DNA of 16,503 bases, taken from contig JAKBTA010000027.1 in the NCBI GenBank assembly GCA_021844645.1, forward strand, positions 1-16,503, written 5' to 3'. The notes beneath the pieces are model-generated. The model had not been told where the DNA came from. It searched no databases and worked only from the letters and a program-made list of their open reading frames with translations. Position numbers and translations under genes: made by a program. Every line of letters starts with the position of its first letter. Position 1 is the stretch's first letter. This document shows positions 1 to 8,008 of the stretch, piece after piece. This DNA is from Nitrospirota bacterium. GTDB taxonomy: Bacteria; Nitrospirota_A; Leptospirillia; Leptospirillales; Leptospirillaceae.

Positions 1-394
1 CGCGACCGGCAACAAAACGATCAAGGATACTGCCATTTTCATCACTCTTGATGAGGGTGGAGGATTCTACGACTCCGGATACATTCAGATCCTTTCCTTT
101 TTTGGCGATGGAACACGCGTTCCGTTAATCGTGGTATCCCCTTTTGCCAAAAGGGGATACGTAGACCACACCTATTACGACCATGTTTCCCTGATCAAGT
201 TCATCGAAAAAAACTGGCATCTCGCCCCCCTCTCAAGACGGAGCCTGGACAATCTCCCCAATCCTGTCATGCCGGCTTATCCCAAACACCCGGATCTCTC
301 GCATCCGGATCGGATAAGGTCTCTTTACATCCCGCAAAACCGTCCGGCCATTGGAGATCTGACGGACCTGTTCAATTTCCCCACCCAAAACTGA
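1..394 (+). CDS. Secreted phosphoesterase (phospholipase C / acid phosphatase superfamily), C-terminal fragment
   Basis: The gene enters from the left edge and is read in the frame starting at base 2 (131 codons, stop TGA at 392-394). Seen in the translation: a TAIFITLDEGGG segment followed by FYDSGYIQ, FFGDGTRVPLIVVSP, YYDHVSLIKFIEKNW and, further on, DNLPNP. This order is characteristic of the bacterial phosphoesterase family (PF04185 type), in which the Asp/Glu of the DEGGG segment and the His of the DH segment help bind catalytic metal. Family members are usually exported and cleave phosphate mono- or diesters, so a periplasmic or extracellular role is likely; the N-terminus and signal peptide are not visible. 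The first ten residues (ATGNKTIKDT) do not look like this family before KDT. They are identical, in DNA and in frame, to part of receptor 1, so the true sequence upstream is uncertain. A 27-bp palindrome lies inside the coding region at 134-160. Confidence 0.8.
   Translation, partial: ATGNKTIKDTAIFITLDEGGGFYDSGYIQILSFFGDGTRVPLIVVSPFAKRGYVDHTYYDHVSLIKFIEKNWHLAPLSRRSLDNLPNPVMPAYPKHPDLSHPDRIRSLYIPQNRPAIGDLTDLFNFPTQN
134..160. repeat. 27-bp perfect palindrome inside the phosphoesterase gene
   Basis: Arms at 134-146 (GTATCCCCTTTTG) and 148-160 (CAAAAGGGGATAC) are exact reverse complements around a single central base. The site lies within codons for the VVSPFAKRGYVD segment. With a 1-nt centre the transcript would fold into an 11-12 bp hairpin with a short loop. 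There is no following T-tract, so it is not an obvious terminator. Function unknown. Confidence 0.7.
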
Positions 395-420
395 CTCCCC
401 GAAAGAGTCCTCCATTTTTA
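393..420 (+). terminator. Possible weak terminator after the phosphoesterase gene
   Basis: A 5-bp stem, GACTC (393-397) and GAGTC (405-409) with a 7-nt loop, overlaps the stop codon and is followed by CTCCATTTTTA. The stem is short, so termination is only possible, not convincing. Confidence 0.3.
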
Positions 421-476
421 AATAACCATAAACAAAATAACAATAATAATTTATTGGTTTAGCGTTTAAATCATGC

Positions 477-501
477 TCATGAATGATTATCAAATTCATG
501 A
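477..501. promoter_or_regulatory. Operator-like perfect inverted repeat before receptor 1
   Basis: TCATGAAT (477-484) and ATTCATGA (494-501) are perfect reverse complements separated by GATTATCAA. The 25-bp size and AT-rich spacer fit a dimeric repressor site. The core faintly recalls Fur hexamers (ATTATC), but the match is too weak to name Fur. It lies about 210 bp before the receptor start. Confidence 0.4.
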
Positions 502-541
502 TTCGTTAACCCAAGAATGACTTTCCGTTTATCCCATAGAC

Positions 542-589
542 ACCGATCTTTTACGTCTTATTGATCGGTTAGCCCCATTGCCTTTTTAT
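542..589 (+). promoter_or_regulatory. Candidate promoter with overlapping dyad, receptor 1
   Basis: A dyad ACCGATC (542-548) / GATCGGT (563-569) overlaps a possible -35 (TTGATC, 561-566). With a 17-bp spacer a possible -10 (TTTTAT) follows at 584-589. Both hexamers match only 4 of 6 consensus positions, so this is a suggestion. An operator over the -35 would fit repression. Confidence 0.3.
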
Positions 590-713
590 GCTGAACCCGT
601 TTTTCAGTTGATTCTGTTTTCATGAAGATTTCAGGAAAAACACCACGAGATCAGCCGTTTTCCATCTTGTCATCCTTTCAAAAACTGCCAATCAAGCTGG
701 AAAGGAGTTCAAA

Positions 714-3626
714 ATGAAAATCAGCCATCATCAATGGATCGCCTGGGTCGCACTTGCCAGCTCCGTCGCTTCTCCGTTCATCCGGGAGGCATTGGCGGCT
801 TCGTCCCAGACATCTGCTACCCCACCGGCGGCGCAACCGGCCAACCAAACGGAATCTTCCTCCGTGCTTTACGGAAACATCCTCTCCGTCAAAGACCGGA
901 AACCCCTGACAGATGTCCCCATCGTACTCACCAACAAGACCAACGGTATGGTGATCAAAAAATTCAGCGACAACCAGGGGGCTTTCATCTTTTCCGGTCT
1001 GCCAGCCGGGGATTACCTGATTCTCGTGGGCGGTGGCAACTTCTCCCTCCAGAGAAAAGAAGGATTGCTGAAAGGTGGCACCATCGGACAGATGGATTTT
1101 GCTATCAATCAGCTTTCCGCCGGTTCCTCCGAAATTCTGGGCCGCACATTCGAAGGGCACGGGGACCACAAGATCCCGCTCGCCGCGACACTGGCCATCA
1201 AGAACCTCAAAACCCAGGAAATCTATTCGATCACTTCGGATCCGGTGGGCACTTTTGACCTGAAAAACATTCCGGCCGGAAACTACTTGGTCCAGGCGAT
1301 CAAGAGAGGCTACATTCCCTATTCCAGGGAACTGGCCGTCAACGGAACCGCCAAGGCCGACATCCGGCTCCGGCTCAACCGCATGGCCCAAGCGGACATC
1401 AACGCGACCGGCAACAAAACGATCAAGGACACAACGGGCGCCATCACCGTTGTTGGCCGCAAGACCTTCGAAACCTGGCAAACCACCGGCATCGGGTTCG
1501 CTCTCTCAAACCAGCCTAGCATTAACTATTACTCCCGGTCCGGAGCCAATGGCATCACAGGCGGCATGAACTACTTCACATGCCGGGGATATACGACGGG
1601 TGGGTCAAACACATCCCCTTCCAGCACAGGAAATATCGAGTTCTATATCGAAGGGGTTCCCCTGAACAACGATTCGGATGGAGGACAAGTTTATAATGTC
1701 CCTATTTTTAACAACGATATCGCCTCGGTTGACATCAAGCGCGGGGTAACCACCTCTGCAGAGCTTGGCAATTATGCTTCTGGATGTTCGGTCAACATCC
1801 ACCTGATGCAACCTACCCAAAACTCCTATTCCCAAATCACGAGTGGGATGGGATCCTATGGGCAATACTATACCTCCTTCATTACCAACACCGGAATCAA
1901 CAACAAACTTGGTGTCGGAGCGTACAACGATCTTTCCCTCATAAATCAGCAAGGCTTCCAGAACTACACAATGGTTCAGGAATACCAAGATTACGCAAAT
2001 ATTTCGAAATATCTTGACAAAGGCAAGATCAGCCTCATGTTTACCGGGGCCTATTACAACTACGACCGGGGTGCCTCGACCTCGCTACAGAACTTCCAGC
2101 AGTTCGGACCGAGCTACAACGGGTTACCGAATGGGGAAAACACCCTATTTCCATCAGGCACTTATGCACCGGACTCGCCGTATTACAAACAATGGATCTC
2201 TCAACATTACCTTGTGACGCTACAGGGAGAAGACCAGCTGAACAATACCGTCTCGGTCAAGAACAACGCTTTTGCCTTGATCGTTCCTTACGGGGTTATC
2301 AACGTGCCAGTCGGGATTATTGGTGCACCCATCCCCGGTGCGGCGGGAACGGCATTTCAGAATGTGGCTCCTGACTACAGTGGCAATTGCAACGGTGGCA
2401 CTTCCGTCCAGTGTGCCAATCCTTTTAACTTCACCTTTGTCCAAGGACAAGGATTCAAGGTGGGCGATATCGCCGAGACCGCCATCCAGACATTCAAAGG
2501 GAACAAGATCCATCTAGGATTAAGGATTTCCTATGACTCCATGACCTATTATAACGAACCGATCGGCACACCTAATATTACAGGGTATGGCGACTACAGC
2601 TCCAACCTGCTGACTACTATCGGAGGATACATCGAAGATCACTACCGGCCTTCGGACAAATGGCTTGCCAGCGCGGGCGTCCGGGTCATGATGATTAGCG
2701 AACAGTCTGGCAGCGAAGGACAAGAATCTGCAGCCCAGACAGCCCTCAACAATAGTGTCGGTGGAAACGCAAGCCTTCAGGATAATGCGGGACAATCCTT
2801 TGTCGTTCCTCTTCCTCATATAGGCGTGAATTACTATCCCAACAACAATTGGAAAATTTATGCCAATGCGGGACAATCCTTTTCCGCACCAGGCACCTAT
2901 TTTTACAATCTTCTCCCGGGTCAACAATCGTTTCAGGTCAAACCCGAAATCGTGAACGATGCGGAAATCGGGGTCCGGTATTCGACCGACAATGGGTTCG
3001 TAGCATTCGATGTCTACAACGACTACATCAACAATATGTTCACATCAACGCTCGTAACCCTCCCCACCGGCGTCCCCGTAGCGCTTCCCTCGGCCGCCGG
3101 ACTCGCTGAAATGAGAGGATTCGAAGCCCAGTTCAAACGGCAACTTCCAGACGGGTTCAGTGTCGACGGAGGCTTTACTGCAACCGATGCCTACTTCGTG
3201 AGCAACCAGTTGGGGCTTGGGACATCAACCGTCCTGAACATGTCAGGCGATCCATTAGAATTCGTTCCAAACATGATCGGGAATATCGATCTGAACTACG
3301 CCAAGGGAAACTGGCATGTCACCCTCAACGAACGCTATACCGGCCAAATGGGAGTCATTAATACCGGCGGAGGCATCACTGGAACTCAAAACATCGTGGA
3401 CTATTCTCCAGGGTACTGGACCACAAACATTCTCCTCTCCTACGACCTTCCAAAGATGACGTGGTACAAGAAAGCTCAAATCTTCTTTAACGCATTCAAT
3501 CTCCTGAATACCAATTATTACGTGCCCGCCGCATTGGTGAACGGATACAACAATAATCCCGCCCTCCTCATGGTCTATCCCGGCGAACCGATCAACGTGT
3601 TCGGAGGGATGACTCTCACCTTCTGA
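714..3626 (+). CDS. TonB-dependent receptor 1 with two tandem N-terminal carboxypeptidase-regulatory-like domains
   Basis: This 970-residue outer-membrane transporter probably imports a ligand using energy passed on by TonB. ATG is preceded by AAAGGAG at 701-707. Residues 1-29 form a signal peptide ending in EALA. Two Ig-like carboxypeptidase-regulatory domains follow (about 51-130 and 138-223), each with the GxFxxxxLPAGxYLxxV type motif. A TonB-box-like stretch, GAITVVG (242-248), leads into the plug (about 250-370), which carries Cys290 and Cys358. A 22-strand-type barrel rich in Tyr, Asn and Gly runs to the C-terminal Phe (MTLTF). Another cysteine pair, Cys559 and Cys567, lies in a probable outer loop. 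There is no STN signalling domain, so no anti-sigma partner is expected. It is very similar to receptor 3 along its whole length and less so to receptor 2. Family assignment is firm; the substrate cannot be read from sequence. Confidence 0.93.
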   Translation: MKISHHQWIAWVALASSVASPFIREALAASSQTSATPPAAQPANQTESSSVLYGNILSVKDRKPLTDVPIVLTNKTNGMVIKKFSDNQGAFIFSGLPAGDYLILVGGGNFSLQRKEGLLKGGTIGQMDFAINQLSAGSSEILGRTFEGHGDHKIPLAATLAIKNLKTQEIYSITSDPVGTFDLKNIPAGNYLVQAIKRGYIPYSRELAVNGTAKADIRLRLNRMAQADINATGNKTIKDTTGAITVVGRKTFETWQTTGIGFALSNQPSINYYSRSGANGITGGMNYFTCRGYTTGGSNTSPSSTGNIEFYIEGVPLNNDSDGGQVYNVPIFNNDIASVDIKRGVTTSAELGNYASGCSVNIHLMQPTQNSYSQITSGMGSYGQYYTSFITNTGINNKLGVGAYNDLSLINQQGFQNYTMVQEYQDYANISKYLDKGKISLMFTGAYYNYDRGASTSLQNFQQFGPSYNGLPNGENTLFPSGTYAPDSPYYKQWISQHYLVTLQGEDQLNNTVSVKNNAFALIVPYGVINVPVGIIGAPIPGAAGTAFQNVAPDYSGNCNGGTSVQCANPFNFTFVQGQGFKVGDIAETAIQTFKGNKIHLGLRISYDSMTYYNEPIGTPNITGYGDYSSNLLTTIGGYIEDHYRPSDKWLASAGVRVMMISEQSGSEGQESAAQTALNNSVGGNASLQDNAGQSFVVPLPHIGVNYYPNNNWKIYANAGQSFSAPGTYFYNLLPGQQSFQVKPEIVNDAEIGVRYSTDNGFVAFDVYNDYINNMFTSTLVTLPTGVPVALPSAAGLAEMRGFEAQFKRQLPDGFSVDGGFTATDAYFVSNQLGLGTSTVLNMSGDPLEFVPNMIGNIDLNYAKGNWHVTLNERYTGQMGVINTGGGITGTQNIVDYSPGYWTTNILLSYDLPKMTWYKKAQIFFNAFNLLNTNYYVPAALVNGYNNNPALLMVYPGEPINVFGGMTLTF

Positions 3627-3651
3627 CAGACAGTCACCTCATCCGCATTCT

Positions 3652-3681
3652 TGAAGGGACCATCCAACGGTCCCTTCATTT
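3652..3681 (+). terminator. Hairpin terminator after receptor 1
   Basis: A perfect 10-bp stem, TGAAGGGACC (3652-3661) and GGTCCCTTCA (3669-3678), closes a 7-nt loop and is followed by TTT. The T-tract is short but the stem is GC-rich and lies 26 bp after the stop codon. Confidence 0.7.
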
Positions 3682-3928
3682 GCTGAATAAACGACAACGA
3701 GAACAACTGCGAAATCTAATCCAACAACCTTCTCTTCTCCATCCAGACCTATTTCATTACCGCCTAAACTCACTTTCAAAAGTTGCACTTCGACCTTGAA
3801 TCAATCATGAGAAATCCCAATCTTTATGCATTTTAAATCTTTCCGTAACAGATGTTTCTTACCATCCCTCCGGGTTCCCTTCAGGAAACCTGTCCATATT
3901 TTCAAAAAACAATCTGATCCTCAAAAAC

Positions 3929-3933
3929 GGGAG
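3929..3933 (+). promoter_or_regulatory. Ribosome binding site deciding the receptor 2 start
   Basis: GGGAG is placed 6 nt before ATG 3940, which opens directly into a normal signal peptide (MKQTLRRE...). The upstream in-frame ATG at 3826 has no comparable site. Confidence 0.6.
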
Positions 3934-3939
3934 TCCCAC

Positions 3940-6792
3940 ATGAAACAAACGTTAAGAAGGGAATGTGTGTCAATTTCCCTGGCCCTGCTTGCATTCGGGA
4001 CACCGGGTACAGCATGGGCGGTTGAGCAGTCCCCTGCGTCCCAGGTCGAAAGCTCGCCGGCCCTGACAAAAACATCCACACTCTACGGAATCGTTCGATC
4101 ACAGAAAGACCGGAAACTTTTGGGCAATGTCTCCATCATCCTGCACAATAAAAAAACCGACGCCTCCCTTTTGGAAAAAACAAACAGCCAGGGAGGCTAC
4201 CTTTTCACCGACCTCCCTCCCGGAGATTATGAAATCGTGGTTGGAGGCGGCAACTTTTCCCAGTCCAGAAAAGAAGGATTTTTGAAAGCGGGAATGACCG
4301 GAGAGATCGATTTTTCAATCCAGATGCTGTCTCGTGGTTCATCGGTCCTTCTCGGAACTATTACCCAAAAAAAGGGTGACACCAAAACCCCCGTTTCCGC
4401 AACAATCAAGGCCAAAAATCTCGTAACGCATGAGATCTATGTCCTGAGGTCCGACCAGAACGGCAACTATCAGCTCTCCCAGATTCCCGGAGGAACCTAC
4501 CTTGTTCAAGTGACAAAAAACGGATTCCTTCCTGTTTCCGAAACCGTCGATGTCAGCGGCAACACCAGAGAAAACATCTCCCTTCGACTCAATCGCATGG
4601 CAAGAGCTGAAATCCGGGCAGAAGCGAACAAGAAAATCCGGGACAATACCGGAGCCATTTCGGTTATCGACCAGAAGAAATTCCAGCAGAACCTGACAAC
4701 CGGTGCAACCTACACGCTAATGCAGAACTCCCCTTCCATCGAGTATTACTCCCGTTCGGGAAGCCAGGGAATCTCCGGCGGCATGAACTACATGTCCTGC
4801 CGTGGATATACCGTGGGCGGAGGGAACACCAATCCAAACGGAAATGCTGGAATCGAGATGTCGGTCGAAGGGGTACCGATGAACATCGCAGCTGATGGCG
4901 GAGAGGTCTACGATCTGGGGATCATGAACAGCGACATCAAGTCCGCAACGGTCAATCGTGGCGTGACAACATCGCGCGAAACAGGTAACTATGCCGCTGG
5001 TTGTTCTGTCAACTTCCAGCTCGTCGACCCCATGCAGAATGCCTTTCAGACCGTTAATGCCGGAGGCGGGTCCTACGGGCTCTATTATACAAGCTACGTC
5101 AACAACTCCGGAGTCAGCAAAGATACCAATGTCGGCGGCTACAACGATTTTACGATCATTCATCAGGACGGCTTTCAGCAGTTCACTCCCCTGACCGAAT
5201 ACCAGTACTACGGAAATATCACAAAGTACCTGTCGGGCGGAAAACTTTATTTTCTGGCAACGGCGAATTACAAAAACTATGATCGCGGCGCGTCGATGTC
5301 TCTCGCCAATTACGATACCTATGGTCCAACGAACAATGGTGGACCAAGCTATTCAAACCCAGGCAATACCGGAGATACGCCCAACTCCCCATTTTTCAAG
5401 AACTGGAGTTATGGCCGGTTCATGCTCGATCTTGGCTTCAAAGATCAGATCACTCCCGACATCCGCATCAAAAATTCGCTCTATGCGAATGTGGAACCCA
5501 TTGGCAACACAAGCATGCCGGCGGGATTCGGAAGCTGCAATGGGATCTCCTGCACGTCCAATCAGTTTGCTTCAGGATCCACCTTTCAGAACATCAGCCC
5601 AAACATGAGCGGTCAGCTTGGCTATCAGTTCCTTCAAAATTATTACCAGGCAGAGGGATACAAGGCTGGAGACATTGCCGAGGTCAAGTACAAGCTCTGG
5701 AAAGATGACACTCTTTACCTCGGAATGAAAGGGCAGTATGCCACCTACCATTACTACATCGATCCACTGCAGTCGGACAACATCGTTGGCGGAACGGCCG
5801 ATGCGATCTATTCACAGACAACAATCACCGGATACCTCGAAGATCATTACCGTCCAGTCGATCAGGTTCTGTTGAATGTCGGCTTTCGGGTTGCGAGCGT
5901 CGCCCAGTACTTTAACGATCAGGTCCCCGGAAACTATACCGGTGGAGGTGCTGGCGTGAGCAACGGGGGAGCAATGCTGATCCCGATGCCCCATGTCGGA
6001 CTGAACTACTATCCGAACGATCACTGGAAGCTCTATGTCACCGGAGGTGAATCCTTCGCGCCCCCGGCCATCTTCGACTACAAGGGATTCTCTCCAGGGC
6101 AACTGGTGGGCGGCGTTCAACCCGAAAATGTTTGGGATCTGAGCGTCGGAGCCCGATATTCGACTCAAAAAGGTTTTCTGGCACTGGATGTTTACTCGGA
6201 CTATCTTTCCAATATGCCGGTCGCTGTCCCCTTCACCTCCGGAACAACAACATTCACTCAGTTTGAAAATATCGCCCAGGCCCGGCAGCAGGGCATCGAA
6301 GCCGAAGGTAAAATCGATCTTGGCCTGGGATTTACCGGATCCGCAAACTTTACCTACATGAACAATGTCCTGGGTTATACTCCTGCCTCCGGACAGAACT
6401 TTGCCGGGGACATGATTCCGTTTATCCCTCTGGACATGGGGAATCTCGCCATTTCCTATGATCACGGCCCTTACCACATCACGGTTGACGAGCGGTATAC
6501 CGGCATGATGAACGTCGTTGACATGTCGGGAACGCCCGGAAATCCTCAGGACAATGTCCCAGGGTATTTCGTGACCGATCTCTATGCTTCCTATGATCTA
6601 CCAAAGGTTAACGGATGGTACAAGGCCGCGAACCTCTATTTATCGGCCTATAACCTGTTGAACACAAACTACTACAATCCGGCCGGCTATTACGGTTCCG
6701 GAAATGCCGCTACCGCCAACAACCTGGCAACACTCTTCGTCTATCCAGGAGAACCGGTCAATCTCTTTGCCGGAGTAAAAGTCACTTTTTAA
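3940..6792 (+). CDS. TonB-dependent receptor 2, diverged paralogue
   Basis: This 950-residue outer-membrane receptor follows the same plan as receptors 1 and 3. The signal peptide covers residues 1-27 (ending GTAWA). Tandem carboxypeptidase-regulatory-like domains lie at about 46-130 and 133-218. The TonB-box-like segment is NTGAISVID (236-244), which differs from the ITVVG of the other two. The plug has Cys287 in the MNYMSCRGY motif and Cys355 in the NYAAGCSVN motif. The barrel ends in VKVTF. An extra cysteine pair (CNGISC) lies in a loop close to, but not at, the same place as in its paralogues. The start at 3940 is chosen because of its ribosome site and signal peptide. Divergence in the barrel loops and TonB box suggests a different ligand or another order of TonB use. 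It is followed by its own terminator and then the response regulator gene. Confidence 0.92.
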   Translation: MKQTLRRECVSISLALLAFGTPGTAWAVEQSPASQVESSPALTKTSTLYGIVRSQKDRKLLGNVSIILHNKKTDASLLEKTNSQGGYLFTDLPPGDYEIVVGGGNFSQSRKEGFLKAGMTGEIDFSIQMLSRGSSVLLGTITQKKGDTKTPVSATIKAKNLVTHEIYVLRSDQNGNYQLSQIPGGTYLVQVTKNGFLPVSETVDVSGNTRENISLRLNRMARAEIRAEANKKIRDNTGAISVIDQKKFQQNLTTGATYTLMQNSPSIEYYSRSGSQGISGGMNYMSCRGYTVGGGNTNPNGNAGIEMSVEGVPMNIAADGGEVYDLGIMNSDIKSATVNRGVTTSRETGNYAAGCSVNFQLVDPMQNAFQTVNAGGGSYGLYYTSYVNNSGVSKDTNVGGYNDFTIIHQDGFQQFTPLTEYQYYGNITKYLSGGKLYFLATANYKNYDRGASMSLANYDTYGPTNNGGPSYSNPGNTGDTPNSPFFKNWSYGRFMLDLGFKDQITPDIRIKNSLYANVEPIGNTSMPAGFGSCNGISCTSNQFASGSTFQNISPNMSGQLGYQFLQNYYQAEGYKAGDIAEVKYKLWKDDTLYLGMKGQYATYHYYIDPLQSDNIVGGTADAIYSQTTITGYLEDHYRPVDQVLLNVGFRVASVAQYFNDQVPGNYTGGGAGVSNGGAMLIPMPHVGLNYYPNDHWKLYVTGGESFAPPAIFDYKGFSPGQLVGGVQPENVWDLSVGARYSTQKGFLALDVYSDYLSNMPVAVPFTSGTTTFTQFENIAQARQQGIEAEGKIDLGLGFTGSANFTYMNNVLGYTPASGQNFAGDMIPFIPLDMGNLAISYDHGPYHITVDERYTGMMNVVDMSGTPGNPQDNVPGYFVTDLYASYDLPKVNGWYKAANLYLSAYNLLNTNYYNPAGYYGSGNAATANNLATLFVYPGEPVNLFAGVKVTF

Positions 6793-6814
6793 GGCTTCAA
6801 TTTAAAAATCCACT

Positions 6815-6840
6815 GGAGGCTACCATCCGGTAGCCTCCTT
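6815..6840 (+). terminator. Hairpin terminator after receptor 2
   Basis: A perfect 10-bp stem, GGAGGCTACC (6815-6824) and GGTAGCCTCC (6829-6838), closes an ATCC tetraloop, 22 bp after the stop. Only TT follows, so the release signal is weak although the stem is strong. Confidence 0.65.
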
Positions 6841-6928
6841 CACGGGCTCTGTCCTGGATCTCCACGCACCCATCTGATGACGATCTCTCTTCACAAACTC
6901 TTTTTTGACCCCGAATATTAACCAAAAA

Positions 6929-6946
6929 TTGACATAAAGTTGATCT
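6929..6946 (+). promoter_or_regulatory. Pho-box-like 11-bp direct repeat / possible promoter of the regulator gene
   Basis: TTGACATAAAGTTGATCT contains two TTGA half-sites 11 bp apart, the spacing used by OmpR/PhoB-family regulators. It resembles the classical Pho box (CTGTCATAAA-type repeats) at roughly 11 of 18 positions by eye. The first half is also a perfect -35 hexamer (TTGACA), but no good -10 lies at 17 bp (TCCTAT at 6952; TATCAT at 6955 is 20 bp away). It would fit autoregulation by the gene that follows. Confidence 0.35.
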
Positions 6947-7092
6947 GCCATTCCTATCATTTTTGTGAGCATCTGAAAAACGGTTCTCAGAGAAATTTCC
7001 TCTTCTGCTCTTTTTGAAATCCCGGACCAAAAAGATCGAGATCCTTGGCAGTCAACGAACGAACAACCATATGTGAAAATAATAGTTAAGCC

Positions 7093-7096
7093 GGAG
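7093..7096 (+). promoter_or_regulatory. Ribosome binding site supporting the GTG start at 7103
   Basis: CCGGAG stands 6 nt before GTG 7103. The alternative GTG at 7073 is preceded by CGAACAACCATAT, which has no purine-rich site. Confidence 0.45.
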
Positions 7097-7102
7097 CAAC
7101 CA

Positions 7103-7858
7103 GTGATCCATGAAGCGAATCCGATAGAGGGATTAAGACCGACCATCCTCCTGATCGAAGATGAAACCGAGCAGATTGCGTTTTTAAAACAATTTCTGCA
7201 GAGAGAGCGCTATCAGGTCGCCGTCGCCCAGGGAGGTGACGAGGCCATATGGGCCCTCCGAAAAATGGCAAGCAGAAAAACCAGAATTTTCTGCATCATC
7301 GACTGGATGCTTCCCGAAGTATCGGGAGCCGAAGTTTGCCGATTTATCCGCTCTCACCCTGAATTGAAGAACTCTCCCATTATGGGGATATCCGCCAATC
7401 CCCATCCGGATATCAGTACCCATGCCCTCCTCGAAGGTGCAGACGACTTTATGGTCAAGCCATTTTCCGCCCGGGAAATGCTAAGCCGCATCAAGACGCT
7501 CATCCGGAGGTGTCAAGTCCAAAAAGAAAAAGTCTTCACAAAAAAAATCTCCCTCCTGTTCGGGCCTCTTTCTTTTGACAGTGTCCGAAGAGATCTTTTC
7601 GTCGATGGCAAGGCCGTCTCCCTCACAAGAATGGAGTTCATCATTCTTCAGTATTTGATTGAGCACCAGGGTCACGCCATCTCAAAAGAAGAACTGCTCT
7701 CGGAGCTCTGGAGCGGCGACAACCCTGTCGGCGATGACAACCTGAAAGTCCATATCTATTCCTTGAGAAAAAAACTGAAAGACCCCCCGGATCGTCCCCG
7801 CTTCATAGAAACACTAAGGGGCATCGGATACCGCTTCAAGGGACAGTGGGAAGACTGA
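7103..7858 (+). CDS. Orphan PhoB/OmpR-family response regulator
   Basis: This is a 251-residue DNA-binding response regulator. The receiver domain covers about residues 13-135, with the acidic pair Glu19-Asp20, the phospho-acceptor Asp67 in a PhoB-like DWMLP motif, the switch Ser97 (GISA) and Lys119 (VKPF). A winged-helix DNA-binding domain covers about 155-250 and ends in the usual RGIGYRF motif. GTG 7103 is preferred because GGAG at 7093-7096 stands 6 nt before it; GTG 7073 (261 residues) has no ribosome site. No histidine kinase is present in the window, so its partner is elsewhere or it is a true orphan. It sits between receptors 2 and 3 and is the obvious candidate to control them. The receiver resembles PhoB more than other OmpR-type members, but calling it PhoB would go too far. 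Confidence 0.9.
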   Translation: MIHEANPIEGLRPTILLIEDETEQIAFLKQFLQRERYQVAVAQGGDEAIWALRKMASRKTRIFCIIDWMLPEVSGAEVCRFIRSHPELKNSPIMGISANPHPDISTHALLEGADDFMVKPFSAREMLSRIKTLIRRCQVQKEKVFTKKISLLFGPLSFDSVRRDLFVDGKAVSLTRMEFIILQYLIEHQGHAISKEELLSELWSGDNPVGDDNLKVHIYSLRKKLKDPPDRPRFIETLRGIGYRFKGQWED

Positions 7859-8008
7859 CAAGCGGCACAGCTCTCCCCTCCGGCATTTCCCCGGCAAAGG
7901 AAAAATAACCTCTGACTGCATTGAACTCTCTCCGATCAGGACCTTCTCCCGTCAATCAAGAATCCGTTTTTCCAGCCCAAGGACACCAGGTTTTTCAGAC
8001 ATACAAAC

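Larger units (their letters stand above)
395..713. other. Intergenic region before receptor 1 with several inverted repeats
   Basis: No convincing gene is present in this 319-bp gap; open frames here are short or antisense. It is clearly more AT-rich than the flanking genes. It holds three dyads: CAATAA/TTATTG (441-456), a perfect 8-bp repeat at 477-501, and ACCGATC/GATCGGT at 542-569. A Shine-Dalgarno sequence (AAAGGAG, 701-707) ends the region. It is the likely promoter and operator region of receptor 1. Confidence 0.6.
3627..3939. other. Intergenic region between receptors 1 and 2
   Basis: After the terminator at 3652-3678 this gap has no recognisable gene and no clear -10/-35 pair. An in-frame ATG at 3826 could extend receptor 2 by 38 residues, but those residues are basic and unlike a signal peptide. 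I therefore treat them as leader. An imperfect hairpin (GGTTCCC/GGAAACC, around 3870-3890) lies in the presumed 5' leader. Confidence 0.5.
6793..7102. other. Intergenic region before the response regulator
   Basis: The gap contains the receptor 2 terminator, then an AT-rich stretch with the direct repeat at 6929-6946 and a 5-bp dyad TCTGA/TCAGA (6972-6991). No gene is seen. The last 30 bases (7073-7102) could be coding if the regulator starts at the upstream GTG. Confidence 0.5.

Noticed and set aside
481..504. Fur box
   Set aside because: GAATGATTATC... has some Fur-like hexamers, but the match to the 19-bp consensus is poor; the cleaner signal is the 477-501 dyad, which is not Fur-specific.
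678..1481. Long open frame (267 codons) on the minus strand
   Set aside because: It lies wholly opposite the well-supported receptor 1 gene, has no recognisable domain and is explained by codon bias of that gene.
3826..3939. 38-residue N-terminal extension of receptor 2 from an upstream ATG
   Set aside because: The extension is basic and would bury the signal peptide; the ATG at 3940 has a good ribosome site and a normal signal peptide.
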